64,000 bases of DNA, taken from assembly GCF_004341245.1 (NCBI RefSeq), contig NZ_SLWY01000007.1:147465-211464 (forward strand), read 5' to 3'. Every line of letters begins with the position of its first letter. The stretch's first letter is position 1. Under the pieces are notes generated by a model. That model did no database searches. It saw nothing but the letters and a program-made list of their open reading frames with translations, and was not told where the DNA came from. Both the position numbers and the translations under genes were made by a program. This stretch comes from Plasticicumulans lactativorans (GTDB lineage Bacteria; Pseudomonadota; Gammaproteobacteria; Competibacterales; Competibacteraceae). Positions 1-7,559 of the stretch are shown one piece after another.

Positions 1-78
1 CTGCTCGCCGACCTGATCTCCGGGCGCACGCCCGACATCGACGCCGCCGATCTCGCACTGTCGCGCTACGGCCGCTGA
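1..78 (+). CDS. dadA: D-amino acid dehydrogenase, C-terminal end (partial)
   Basis: Only the last 25 codons and the stop lie in the window. The visible end, GRTPDIDAADLALSRYGR, matches the C-terminus of the FAD-dependent D-amino acid dehydrogenase DadA, which oxidises D-alanine to pyruvate at the membrane. The call rests on this short tail plus context: the next genes on the same strand are a RidA deaminase and an alanine racemase, the usual D-alanine catabolism set in Pseudomonas-like bacteria. The 5' part is outside the window, so completeness cannot be judged. Confidence 0.75.
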   Translation: MLADLISGRTPDIDAADLALSRYGR

Positions 79-136
79 AACCCCGGCGGCGGCGGGCGCA
101 CCGCCCCCGCCGTCCCACACCCCACTGGAGTACAAC

Positions 137-487
137 ATGAGCAACATCGAACGCATCGACGTCGGCCCGCGGATGAGCGAGATCGTCGTCCACAACGGCG
201 TGGCCTATCTTTCCGGACAGCTCGCCAACGATCCGGATGGCGACATCGGCGCGCAGACACGCGAGGTGCTGGCGCTGATCGACGGCCTGCTCGCGCGCGT
301 CGGCAGCGACCGCAGCCGCCTGCTCACCGCGAGCATCTGGCTGCGCAGCATGGACGACCTCGCCGGCATGAACGCCGCCTGGGAGGCCTGGCTGCCCGCC
401 GGTGCCGCACCGGCGCGCGCCACGGTCGAATCGGCCATGGTCGCGCCCGCGTTCCGCGTCGAGATCGCCGTCACCGCGGCGGTCTGA
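137..487 (+). CDS. RidA/YjgF/YER057c family enamine/imine deaminase
   Basis: A 116-residue protein of normal Rid-family length. It keeps the family pattern GVAYLSGQLA near residue 20 and, near the end, the substrate-binding arginine in APARATVES followed by a conserved Glu in FRVEIAV. Rid proteins hydrolyse reactive 2-aminoacrylate and other imines released by PLP enzymes and amino acid oxidases. Lying between dadA and alanine racemase, it probably clears the imino acid made by DadA; that substrate is an inference. The ATG has GGAG six bases upstream. It is likely co-transcribed with both neighbours (58 and 41 bp gaps). Confidence 0.9.
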   Translation: MSNIERIDVGPRMSEIVVHNGVAYLSGQLANDPDGDIGAQTREVLALIDGLLARVGSDRSRLLTASIWLRSMDDLAGMNAAWEAWLPAGAAPARATVESAMVAPAFRVEIAVTAAV

Positions 488-528
488 ATCCTTTCCACCC
501 GCGTCGGCGCGCCCCGGAGGCCAGAGCC

Positions 529-1605
529 ATGCGTCCCTGTACCGTCACGTTCAACCTGGCCGCGGCACGCCACAACCTCGCCGTGGTCCGCAGCCACGTC
601 GGCGACACCCGCGTGATCGCGGTGATGAAGGCCGATGCCTACGGCCACGGCGCGGTGCGCCTGCTGCCGGCCTTCGCCGACGCCGACGCGCTCGCGGTGA
701 GCTGCATCGAGGAGGCGATGGAACTGCGCGCCGCCGGCGCGCGCCGGCCCATCGTGCTGCTCGAAGGCGTGTTCCGCGCCGACGAGCTCGAACTCTGCGC
801 CCTCGGCGAGTTCTGGCCGGCGGTGCACAGCGAGGAGCAACTGCGCATGCTGGAGGCGGCGCGCCTGCCGCGCCCGCTGTCGGTGTGGCTCAAGCTCGAC
901 ACCGGCATGCACCGGCTCGGCTTCGACCCGGCCCGCGCCGAGGAGCTGGTGGCGCGCCTCGACGCCTGCCCGGCGGTGCTGCAGGTGCGGGTGTTCAGCC
1001 ACCTCGCCTGCGCCGACCAGACCGAGAGCCCGAGCACCGTGGCCGCGATCGAGCGCTTCCGCACCGCCACCGACGGCCTCGGCCGCGAACGCAGCCTCGC
1101 CAACTCGGGCGCCATCCTCAACTGGCCGCAGGCGCACTTCGACTGGGTGCGCGCCGGCCTGGTGCTGTACGGCGCCACCCCGCGCGACGACCGCTACGGG
1201 CCCGACGACGGCCTGCGCCCGGTGATGACCTTCACCAGCGAGCTGATCGCCGTGCGCGAGCTCGCCCCCGGCGAACCGGTGGGCTACGGCGAGGCCTTCC
1301 GCGCCCGCGAGCGCATGCGCATCGGCATCGTCGCGGTCGGCTACGCCGACGGCTACCCGCGCCACGCCCCCTCGGGCACGCCGATCCTGGTCGAGCGGCG
1401 CGAGACGCAGCTGGTCGGGCGCGTGGCGATGGACATGCTCGCGGTCGACATCACCGCGATCCCGTGGGCGCGTGTCGGCAGTTCGGTGACGATGTGGGGC
1501 GAGGGCCTGCCCGCCGAGCGCGTCACCGACATCGCCGGCCCCTACGAGATCTTCTGCGCCCTCGGCAAGCGCGTGCACGTGCGCGTGGTCGACGAGCGGC
1601 CGTGA
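529..1605 (+). CDS. dadX: Alanine racemase, catabolic type
   Basis: A 358-residue fold-type III PLP enzyme that interconverts L- and D-alanine. The PLP lysine is K34 in VIAVMKADAYGHG, and the second catalytic tyrosine is in PVGYGEAF near residue 250. The C-terminal beta domain has the typical GYADGYPR and VGRVAMDM blocks. The start is backed by GGAGG eight bases upstream. Gene order dadA-ridA-racemase indicates the catabolic DadX role: L-alanine is racemised and then oxidised by DadA. The sequence alone cannot exclude that it is the only racemase and also supplies D-alanine for peptidoglycan. Confidence 0.93.
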   Translation: MRPCTVTFNLAAARHNLAVVRSHVGDTRVIAVMKADAYGHGAVRLLPAFADADALAVSCIEEAMELRAAGARRPIVLLEGVFRADELELCALGEFWPAVHSEEQLRMLEAARLPRPLSVWLKLDTGMHRLGFDPARAEELVARLDACPAVLQVRVFSHLACADQTESPSTVAAIERFRTATDGLGRERSLANSGAILNWPQAHFDWVRAGLVLYGATPRDDRYGPDDGLRPVMTFTSELIAVRELAPGEPVGYGEAFRARERMRIGIVAVGYADGYPRHAPSGTPILVERRETQLVGRVAMDMLAVDITAIPWARVGSSVTMWGEGLPAERVTDIAGPYEIFCALGKRVHVRVVDERP

Positions 1606-1626
1606 GCGCGGGGCCGGCGGCGCGGC

Positions 1627-2007
1627 TCAGCGCCGTTCGTCGCCGGCCGGGGGCGTGGCAGGGGGCGCGGCGGTGGTGAGGGCGCGGCGGGCGTCCTCGA
1701 CCACGGTGGCGTCGACCGCCGCCTCGCCGTAGCGCACCCGGCGGTAGGCCAGGGTCAGCCGCGCGACGAAGCCTGCGGGCAGGCCCGGCACCTGCGCCAG
1801 GTAGGGTTCGTGTTCGCGCGGGGTGCGCGAGAGCGGCCGCCGGATCCCCTGCGCCGCCGCCCGCAACAACAGCCGCCGATACAGCGACCGCACGTCGTTC
1901 TCCACCACGCCCGCCGTCACCACCGGATCGGGACCGGGCGCCGGGGCGGGTCGCGCCCGGCGCAGGCGCGTCGCGAGCTGGTCGAGCAGTTGGCGCACCT
2001 GGGTCAC
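1627..2007 (-). CDS. DUF4129 domain protein
   Basis: A 126-residue protein starting at GTG, nine bases after the stop of the upstream membrane protein. The central segment (LYRRLLLRAAAQGIRRPLSR then LTLAYRRVRYGE) has the helical pattern of DUF4129, normally found at the C-terminus of TgpA-type transglutaminase-fold membrane proteins next to MoxR and DUF58 genes. No signal peptide or membrane helix is seen. Here the domain is a separate gene and no transglutaminase core is encoded nearby, so the arrangement looks like a split, reduced TgpA. Function is not known from sequence. Confidence 0.7.
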   Translation of the reverse strand: MTQVRQLLDQLATRLRRARPAPAPGPDPVVTAGVVENDVRSLYRRLLLRAAAQGIRRPLSRTPREHEPYLAQVPGLPAGFVARLTLAYRRVRYGEAAVDATVVEDARRALTTAAPPATPPAGDERR

Positions 2008-2016
2008 GAACAGGCG

Positions 2017-3096
2017 TCAGGACCACAGGGAGCTGCGGTCCTCGGCGACCGGCGTGGTCGCCCGGCGCGGCCGCGGACGCAGCAGGTAGTAGAGCGCGAT
2101 GCCGAACAGCAGCAGGAACACGCTGGCGGCCAGCAACGGCGGGACGTGCATGCCTTCGCCGGTCGGCAGTTCGCCGAGCGTGGGCGCGCTCGCGTCGAGC
2201 CAGTCCGGCAGCTCCATCGCGTGCGGCGAAAAGGGGGAACCCTCGGGCAGCCAGCTGAGCAGCCAGGCCAGCAGGTATGCCAGTCCCTGCAGCACCCGGA
2301 ACGCCAGCCACGCCAGCAGTTGCAGCGCCAGCAGCACGCCCTGCAGGGCCAGGCGCAGCGCCGGGGCGACGCCGTGGGTGACGAGGAAGGCGATGCCGAA
2401 GGTCGCCGCGATCGGCAGCAGCACGCCCAGCAGCCAGGACGCCGACACCGACTGGCGCACGTCGGCGAAGCGATAGCCGGTCTGGGTGTGCACCAGCGCC
2501 ACTTCGACCAGTGCCACCGCGACGTAGGCGGTGGTCAGCCGGCCGAGCGTGGGCGCCAGGGTTCCGGCCAGGCCCCCCGGCAGCACCGCGGCCACGACCG
2601 CCAGCACCAGCAACACCGCCAGGCTGCCCAGCAGCCAGTAGGACAGCTCGACGGCGCTCAGCGGATGCAGGCCGATCCGCAGGCCGCGCACCCAGATCAG
2701 GCCGCTCAGCCCCCAGCCGACGACGCGATCGGCGTACGTCAGCTGCGGGTCGAGCCGGGTCGGCTGCGTCAGCAGATCGACCCAGGCCGCCGGCGTCCAC
2801 GGCGCCGACGGCGCGAGGACGTGGTGCAGCCAGGCCAGCGCGAGGACTCCGGTCAGGGGCATCAGCACGGCACGCGTCCAGCGGTCGGGCCAGGGCAGCA
2901 CGGCGGCGAGTCGTCCCGCCCAGGCCACGGCGATGCCGAGGCCCGCCAGCTCGCCCAGCGACGGCGCGACGTGCAGGGTGCCGTCGGCGAACGTCATCGC
3001 GCCGATCAGCACGGCGCGCAGGCACAGGGCCTCCATCAGCACCTGCCCGGCCGGGGCGACGACGTCACCCGCGCAGGACCAGCGCATCCTGTTCAT
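2017..3096 (-). CDS. Multi-pass membrane protein of a MoxR-DUF58 cluster
   Basis: A protein of about 360 residues with eight or nine hydrophobic segments, then a periplasm-like Pro/Gly-rich stretch (LPEGSPFSPHAMELPDWLD) and a last helix ending in RPRPRR. That last helix followed by DUF4129 as the next gene recalls the C-terminal half of TgpA proteins, but the Cys-His-Asp transglutaminase core is missing. The start is uncertain: ATGs at 3096, 3087 and 3036 are all in frame; 3096 or 3087 would overlap the end of the DUF58 gene, which is common in such operons. Probably works with the MoxR ATPase and DUF58 protein; the role is inferred from context only. Confidence 0.65.
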   Translation of the reverse strand: MNRMRWSCAGDVVAPAGQVLMEALCLRAVLIGAMTFADGTLHVAPSLGELAGLGIAVAWAGRLAAVLPWPDRWTRAVLMPLTGVLALAWLHHVLAPSAPWTPAAWVDLLTQPTRLDPQLTYADRVVGWGLSGLIWVRGLRIGLHPLSAVELSYWLLGSLAVLLVLAVVAAVLPGGLAGTLAPTLGRLTTAYVAVALVEVALVHTQTGYRFADVRQSVSASWLLGVLLPIAATFGIAFLVTHGVAPALRLALQGVLLALQLLAWLAFRVLQGLAYLLAWLLSWLPEGSPFSPHAMELPDWLDASAPTLGELPTGEGMHVPPLLAASVFLLLFGIALYYLLRPRPRRATTPVAEDRSSLWS

Positions 3097-4279
3097 ACCA
3101 GCGGGGCGCGTAGGTCGCGCGCCAGACGTCAACGCCGGGGATCGCCGGTGCGGCGGCATCGGCGGCGGCGACGTGGACCAGCCGCAGCGGCGCGCGCCCG
3201 ACCAGCGCACGTGCCGCCGCCACCAGTTCCGCCCGCGGCGCCGCGGTCACGATGAGCACCAGCGCCTCGTTGCCGCACGGCAGCGGCGGCCGCAGCAGGG
3301 TTTCGATGCGTACCCCGGGGGCGGCGACCAGACGCGCCAGCGCCGACGTCAACCGGGCCAGTTGCCGTGCCGTAGCGGCCGGCAGCACCGACAGCGGCGC
3401 CTCCGCCAGCGTGCCGTTGCAGCGCAGCCCCACGCTCCAGCCGGCCTGCAAGGCAGCGGCGGCGATCGAGACGGCGACGCTGATGGCGAACTCCACCTCG
3501 TCGGGGTCGTCGTACCCCACCCGCCAGTCACGCCGGGAGACGTCGAGCACCAGGTCCATGACCGGCGTCAGGCTCGGTTCGAGCTGACGCACCTGCAGCC
3601 GGCCGGCACGGGCCGTCGCGCGCCAGTCGATCATGCGATAGGGGTCACCCGCCACGTAGTGGCGCGCCCCGATCACGCTCATCGGATCGGTGAGGTACGG
3701 GTGGCGCGCCGGACGCGGGCCGAGGTTGGGCGGTGGCCCCGTCCGCTCGATCACCAGCGGGAAGCACTTCGGCGTGACGATCAGCCGTTCGTGCTGCGGC
3801 AGGACCCGGCTGCGCCGCACCAGGCCGAGGAAGTCGCCCGACTCCAGCAGGACGGGGCCGAAACGGTGCTCGCCCCGATGCAGGCAGAGCACCTGCATCC
3901 GACGCCGCACGCGCTCGTAGGGCAACAGCGCGAACAGGCCGTACAGCGAGCGGAACGGGCTGCTGCCGGCGGGGTAGAGCAGGCCGCCCTCGATCGGCAG
4001 CGTGGGGGGCACGTCGTCCGACACGCGCAGCCAGGCGAGCGGGATCGGCTTGAGGTTCCTCACCTCGGTGATCAGTTCGACGCGCTCGCCGAACAGCGCC
4101 CGGTGGGCCGACAGGTGCCGCTCGTAGACGACGCCCGCCAGGCACCAGCGGCGCGTCACCACGATCGCCGCGGAGATCAGCAGGGCCAGGGTGCTGGCGA
4201 ACGTCACCGGCTCGGCGTGGAACCACAGCGCCGTCGCGTCGATCAGCAGCAAGGCCCCCAGCCACAGCCCGTCAAGCAT
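3065..4279 (-). CDS. DUF58 domain protein (von Willebrand A-like partner of MoxR)
   Basis: 404 residues. Two N-terminal hydrophobic segments (about residues 5-42) are followed by a beta-rich region and then the DUF58 hallmark GDPYRMIDWRATARAGRLQVRQ near residue 220, with a VMDLVLDVSRRDW strand like the metal-site region of VWA folds. DUF58 proteins are encoded beside MoxR AAA+ ATPases and are thought to be their chaperone-like or assembly partners at the membrane. The gene overlaps the MoxR stop by eight bases and the downstream membrane protein, so translation is probably coupled. Confidence 0.88.
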   Translation of the reverse strand: MLDGLWLGALLLIDATALWFHAEPVTFASTLALLISAAIVVTRRWCLAGVVYERHLSAHRALFGERVELITEVRNLKPIPLAWLRVSDDVPPTLPIEGGLLYPAGSSPFRSLYGLFALLPYERVRRRMQVLCLHRGEHRFGPVLLESGDFLGLVRRSRVLPQHERLIVTPKCFPLVIERTGPPPNLGPRPARHPYLTDPMSVIGARHYVAGDPYRMIDWRATARAGRLQVRQLEPSLTPVMDLVLDVSRRDWRVGYDDPDEVEFAISVAVSIAAAALQAGWSVGLRCNGTLAEAPLSVLPAATARQLARLTSALARLVAAPGVRIETLLRPPLPCGNEALVLIVTAAPRAELVAAARALVGRAPLRLVHVAAADAAAPAIPGVDVWRATYAPRWYEQDALVLRG

Positions 4280-5255
4280 GCGACGCTCCCCGCACCGCGT
4301 CCGCCTCGACCGGCACCGGCGTCGCCGCGAGGATCTCCGTAAGCAGCGCGCGCACCGAGCGCTCCTTCAGCCGCGCCTCGGTGGCCAGGACGATCCGGTG
4401 TTCCAGCACCGGCAGGAGCAGGTCCTTGATGTCGTCCGGCTCGACGTAATCGCGCCCGCGCAGGCAGGCGAGCGCGCGGCAGGCCCGCAGCAGCACCACG
4501 GCGGCGCGCGGGCTGGCACCGAGCGCGATCTGCGCATGCGTGCGGGTCGCCCGGATCAGTGCGAGCAGGTAACGGCGCACGTCGTCGACCACGCGGACCC
4601 CGTCGACCTGCGCCCCCAGGCTGCGCAGCTCCGCCACGCCCAGCACCGGCGCGAGCGTCGCCGGCGCCCCGCCGTCGCCCGCCAGGATCAGCGCCTCCTC
4701 GGCCTCGTCCGGATAGCCCTGGCTGATGCGCAGCATGAAGCGGTCGAGCTGCGCTTCGGGCAGCGGGAAGGTGCCCTGGAACTCCACCGGGTTCTGCGTC
4801 GCCAGCACGATGAAAGGCGGCTCCAGCGGGCGCGTCACCCCGTCGACGGTGACCTGCCGCTCCTCCATGGCTTCGAGCATCGCCGCCTGCGTGCGCGGCG
4901 TGGCCCGGTTCACCTCGTCCACCAGCACCACCTGGCTGAAGAGCGGGCCGGGGCGGAACACGAACTCCGCACGGGATTGATCGAACACCAGCGAACCCGT
5001 GACATCCGCGGGCAGCAGGTCCGGGGTGAACTGGATGCGCTTGAAGCCGAGCCCCAGTACCCGCGCGAAGGATTTGGCCATCAGCGTCTTGCCGGTACCG
5101 GGCACGTCTTCGAGCAGCACGTGCCCGCCCGCCAGCAGGGCGCACAACAGCAGCTCCAGCGCCCCTTCCCGGCCGATCACGGCCTTGCCGACTTCACGCT
5201 GCAGCCGGCGCAGCAGCGCAGGCCCGCTGACCAGCCCGTCGTCATCACCACCCAT
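4272..5255 (-). CDS. MoxR family AAA+ ATPase
   Basis: 327 residues. Walker A VPGTGKT at residues 51-57, Walker B VVLVDEVNRA, then the MoxR signature RTQAAMLEAMEERQVTVDG and sensor block FIVLATQNPVEFQGTFPLPE; a C-terminal lid domain follows. The start ATG at 5255 has GGAGG seven bases upstream; the longer open frame is ignored because the family begins near here. MoxR ATPases are thought to help mature or insert partner proteins. First gene of the moxR-DUF58-membrane-DUF4129 operon. The DUF190 gene upstream on the same strand is only 32 bp away, so read-through from the fluoride operon is possible. Confidence 0.92.
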   Translation of the reverse strand: MGGDDDGLVSGPALLRRLQREVGKAVIGREGALELLLCALLAGGHVLLEDVPGTGKTLMAKSFARVLGLGFKRIQFTPDLLPADVTGSLVFDQSRAEFVFRPGPLFSQVVLVDEVNRATPRTQAAMLEAMEERQVTVDGVTRPLEPPFIVLATQNPVEFQGTFPLPEAQLDRFMLRISQGYPDEAEEALILAGDGGAPATLAPVLGVAELRSLGAQVDGVRVVDDVRRYLLALIRATRTHAQIALGASPRAAVVLLRACRALACLRGRDYVEPDDIKDLLLPVLEHRIVLATEARLKERSVRALLTEILAATPVPVEADAVRGASHA

Positions 5256-5287
5256 GGGCCGACCTCCCCGTGCCCCGGCCGCCGACG

Positions 5288-5650
5288 TCAGGGACGCGGT
5301 CCGGAGGCGAAATCGCCGTCGCCGTTGAGCACGCCGTATTCCACCGGCTCGCGGGTGTAGAACAGCGACACGCGCTCGTGCTGCAGCATCGCCCAGAGCC
5401 GGGCCTCCTCCTCGGCGTCGACCACGAAGGCGATGGCCATCGGCAGGTCGCCGGCCAGTTCGAAGAAGCTCGCCTCGTGCAGGTGATGGCGTCGACCGAA
5501 GCCCGCGGTGGCGCGGAACGCCGAGCCGCCGTGCAGGCCGAGCTTCAGCGCCCGCTCGAGCAGCCACTCATAGGCGAGCACGCCGTGCAGACGACGGCTC
5601 TCCGGAACGTAAAAGGTCAGGCGGGTACCACTCAGGCGTCGATCGCTCAC
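5288..5650 (-). CDS. DUF190 family protein
   Basis: 120 residues, the usual length. It shows the DUF190 pattern: GTRLTFYVPESRR at the start, YEWLLERALKLGLHGGSAFR in the middle and LPMAIAFVVDAEEE towards the end, a small ferredoxin-like or PII-like fold. DUF190 genes are commonly linked to crcB, as here (25 bp downstream on the same strand). It probably acts with the fluoride channel, perhaps as a regulatory or sensing partner, but no biochemical role is established from the sequence. Transcription should be controlled by the fluoride riboswitch ahead of crcB. Confidence 0.88.
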   Translation of the reverse strand: MSDRRLSGTRLTFYVPESRRLHGVLAYEWLLERALKLGLHGGSAFRATAGFGRRHHLHEASFFELAGDLPMAIAFVVDAEEEARLWAMLQHERVSLFYTREPVEYGVLNGDGDFASGPRP

Positions 5651-5675
5651 GGTTGCATTCCTCCGGGACGGTGGC

Positions 5676-6071
5676 TCAGGTCCGCCACCCGTACAGGGTG
5701 ACGCGGATGGTGAAGATGCCGAGCGCGGTCATCGCGAACGAGCCGAGCACGTGGGCGGCGACGGCCGCCGCCGCCCAGGCGAACTCGTGGCGCAGGATCA
5801 GCGTGACGATCTCGGCGGAAAACGTCGAAAAGGTCGTCAGACCGCCGAGGAAGCCGGTCGCGACCAGCAGGCGGGTCTCGGGCGGCAGCGCCTGGAAGTG
5901 CTCGAAGAAGCCGAGGGTCAGGCCCATCAGGTAGCCGCCGAGCAGGTTGGCGGCGAGCGTGCCGAACGGCAGGGTCGGGAACAGCGGGTTGAGCTGCAGG
6001 CCCAGCCACCAGCGCAGCCAGGCGCCGCTCGCGGCACCGATGCCGACGGCAAGAAATCCGTAAAGCCCCAT
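5676..6071 (-). CDS. crcB: Fluoride channel CrcB/Fluc
   Basis: 131 residues with four hydrophobic helices. Conserved features of Fluc channels are present: [11 protein letters not shown] in helix 1, NLLGGYLMG in helix 2, and the helix-3 signature [13 protein letters not shown] that contains the fluoride-coordinating Phe residues and the central sodium-site break. These dual-topology dimers export fluoride from the cytoplasm. A fluoride riboswitch about 110 bp upstream and DUF190 downstream support the call strongly. Confidence 0.96.
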   Translation of the reverse strand: MGLYGFLAVGIGAASGAWLRWWLGLQLNPLFPTLPFGTLAANLLGGYLMGLTLGFFEHFQALPPETRLLVATGFLGGLTTFSTFSAEIVTLILRHEFAWAAAAVAAHVLGSFAMTALGIFTIRVTLYGWRT

Positions 6072-6149
6072 GGCGACCTCGTCGAGGTGGGGGACGGGGC
6101 CGGACGGGTGCGGGTGGGCAGGCTGAGGCGGAAAGCGGCTTCAGGATAC

Positions 6150-6185
6150 GCCTACACCTTCCCCGATCCGGGAACGCGTGTAGGC
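6150..6185 (-). other. Hairpin overlapping the riboswitch 3' end (expression platform candidate)
   Basis: On the minus strand an 8-bp perfect inverted repeat GCCTACAC...GTGTAGGC encloses an inner TTCCC/GGGAA pairing. Its 5' arm is the GCCTAC that closes the fluoride aptamer, so aptamer and hairpin cannot form together. This is the expected layout of an expression platform: fluoride binding would hold GCCTAC in the aptamer and prevent the hairpin. There is no U-tract after the hairpin, so intrinsic termination is not obvious; Rho-dependent termination or pausing is possible. Confidence 0.6.
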
Positions 6186-6228
6186 ATCATCAGCCACGAG
6201 GGCGGTTCGAGGAGGAATGCCATCTCCT
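6179..6228 (-). promoter_or_regulatory. Fluoride riboswitch (crcB motif)
   Basis: The minus strand reads GGAGATGGCATTCCTCC, then GAACCGCC, then GGCTGATGATGCCTAC. This matches the fluoride aptamer consensus: GGnGAUGGnnUUCnnCC stem, a short second stem, and the conserved GCUGAUGnnGCCUAC end that forms the pseudoknot and ion site. It lies in the leader of crcB-DUF190, the expected target. Fluoride should switch on expression. Confidence 0.95.
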
Positions 6229-6236
6229 GTCTTTAC

Positions 6237-6265
6237 AGCGTATCGGCCACCCGGCCCACATACAA
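6237..6265 (-). promoter_or_regulatory. Candidate sigma-70 promoter of the crcB leader
   Basis: On the minus strand TTGTAT (-35) is followed by 17 bases and TACGCT (-10). A start about 7-8 bases downstream would fall just before the riboswitch GGAGATGG, so the aptamer would be the first RNA made. The match is modest; position relative to the riboswitch is the main support. The rest of the 6266-6430 stretch shows nothing recognisable. Confidence 0.5.
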
Positions 6266-6430
6266 GGCACGACGCCACGATCGCGACCCGCACCACGACC
6301 TCGCCGCCTCGCTGTCCCGAACGGATGCCTGCCCGGTGTGCCGGGGGTCGCACGGACCTGGCGCGAGACGCTGGCCTGGCTGCAGACGGCGGCCAAGCGG
6401 GGAGACGATGGGGGCCGCCGACCGTCGCCC

Positions 6431-7222
6431 TCAGCGAACGGCCGCGCGCCGGCGGACGGCGCGCAGCGCGAGGGCGCCGATGCCGAGCAGCGCCAGCCCA
6501 CCGGGCTCGGGCAGTTCGGTGGGCACCGACGGTAGCAGCGGGTCGTCCGGAAACTCGAACGAACCCACCGAGGTCTGGAACTTGATCGCGAACAGCGACA
6601 GCACGAGGTTCTCCGGCGTGCCGTCGTCGTTCGCGTCGAAATCGCCGCGGAGCTTCAGCGTCAGGGTGTCATGCCCGCCGGCGGCGAGCCCGTCCTTGAT
6701 CTTGCCGCCACTGCAGCCGTTGGCGGCATAGAGGCAGACATCGATCCCCTTGAATCCACCCGGGAAGGTCTGCTGCGGATCGCTGCCGGCGACGATGCCG
6801 TCGAAGAAACCACCCGACGCGAGGTAGCTGCCCTGGGCATCCGGGCTGATGCCGAGGCCGATGCTCATGATCGACGCCTGCAGCGCGGTCGAGGTGGTGT
6901 TGCGGATCGCGACGTCGAACACCGCGGTGTCGGCGGTGAGGGAGCGCAGCGTGAAATCGGCCTCGGCGCTGATCGTGCCGGGCAACGACGTACCTCCCGC
7001 CTGCGCCTGCTGCGCAGGGGTGAGGTGCCAGAGCGCGCCGTAGGTACTGCCGACATCGGCAGCCGAGAAGGTCACCACCGGCACGCTGGTGAAGATGGAG
7101 GGACTGCCGACGGTCTGCCCGGCGGGCAGGGGTTCGAAGGCGATCTGCAGGGCCTGCGCCTGCGACGTCGCCAGCACGGCGAGGGCGCCGGCGAGAATGG
7201 ATCCGAGGGCATTCCGGTTCAT
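6431..7222 (-). CDS. PEP-CTERM sorting domain protein, secreted
   Basis: 263 residues. A signal peptide (MNRNALGSILAGALAVLATS, cleavage near AQA) starts the protein; the C-terminus has the PEP-CTERM tripartite signal: ELPEPGG, hydrophobic LALLGIGALAL, then basic RAVRRRAAVR. The middle is a beta-rich extracellular domain with DFDANDDGTPEN (possible Ca2+ loop) and one close Cys pair. PEP-CTERM proteins are processed by exosortase and usually sit in an exopolysaccharide matrix; no exosortase gene is in the window. The ATG at 7222 is chosen because it begins the signal peptide, although the open frame extends upstream. Confidence 0.85.
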   Translation of the reverse strand: MNRNALGSILAGALAVLATSQAQALQIAFEPLPAGQTVGSPSIFTSVPVVTFSAADVGSTYGALWHLTPAQQAQAGGTSLPGTISAEADFTLRSLTADTAVFDVAIRNTTSTALQASIMSIGLGISPDAQGSYLASGGFFDGIVAGSDPQQTFPGGFKGIDVCLYAANGCSGGKIKDGLAAGGHDTLTLKLRGDFDANDDGTPENLVLSLFAIKFQTSVGSFEFPDDPLLPSVPTELPEPGGLALLGIGALALRAVRRRAAVR

Positions 7223-7559
7223 GGTCGTTTGATCTCGACGGTTCTGTTCGGGGGAGAAGTGCCCGCAGCCGCAGCGCGGGTGGAAAACGGCGGGCGCGAA
7301 GACGCACGACCGATGCCTGCAGTGTGCCCGGCGCGCCGCGCGGCGCCTGTGAACAAGGGTCAGGCCAGCGGCATGGCGATGCACCGCCAATGCACGTGCG
7401 CATGGCGCGGAGCGCGGCGCTCGCGTACCATGTGCACATGCAGCATCGCCCCCCGGTCTCGGCGCCACTGCCCTTGTCCATCAACCCCCTGTGTATCCGC
7501 CTGAGACGGGCGCCGCCATGGCGACAGGCGAAATCGCGACCGCTTTTCCCGGAGCCTCA
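7223..7559. other. Divergent intergenic region, PEP-CTERM gene / helicase gene
   Basis: About 337 bp between two genes transcribed away from each other, so it must hold both promoters. A short palindrome ATGTGCACAT is near 7430, and GGAG lies just before the helicase start. No convincing -10/-35 pair, RNA gene or coding frame was found. Confidence 0.4.

Noticed and set aside
402..1679. A 425-codon plus-strand frame overlapping alanine racemase in another frame
   Set aside because: Arg/Pro/Ala-rich, no motifs, and overlaps the racemase whose frame has all catalytic residues.
3036..3210. The longest possible N-terminal extension of the MoxR-cluster membrane protein to 3210
   Set aside because: The extra residues are Arg/Pro/Ser-rich, hydrophilic and overlap the DUF58 gene by ~145 bases; a start at 3096, 3087 or 3036 is more credible.
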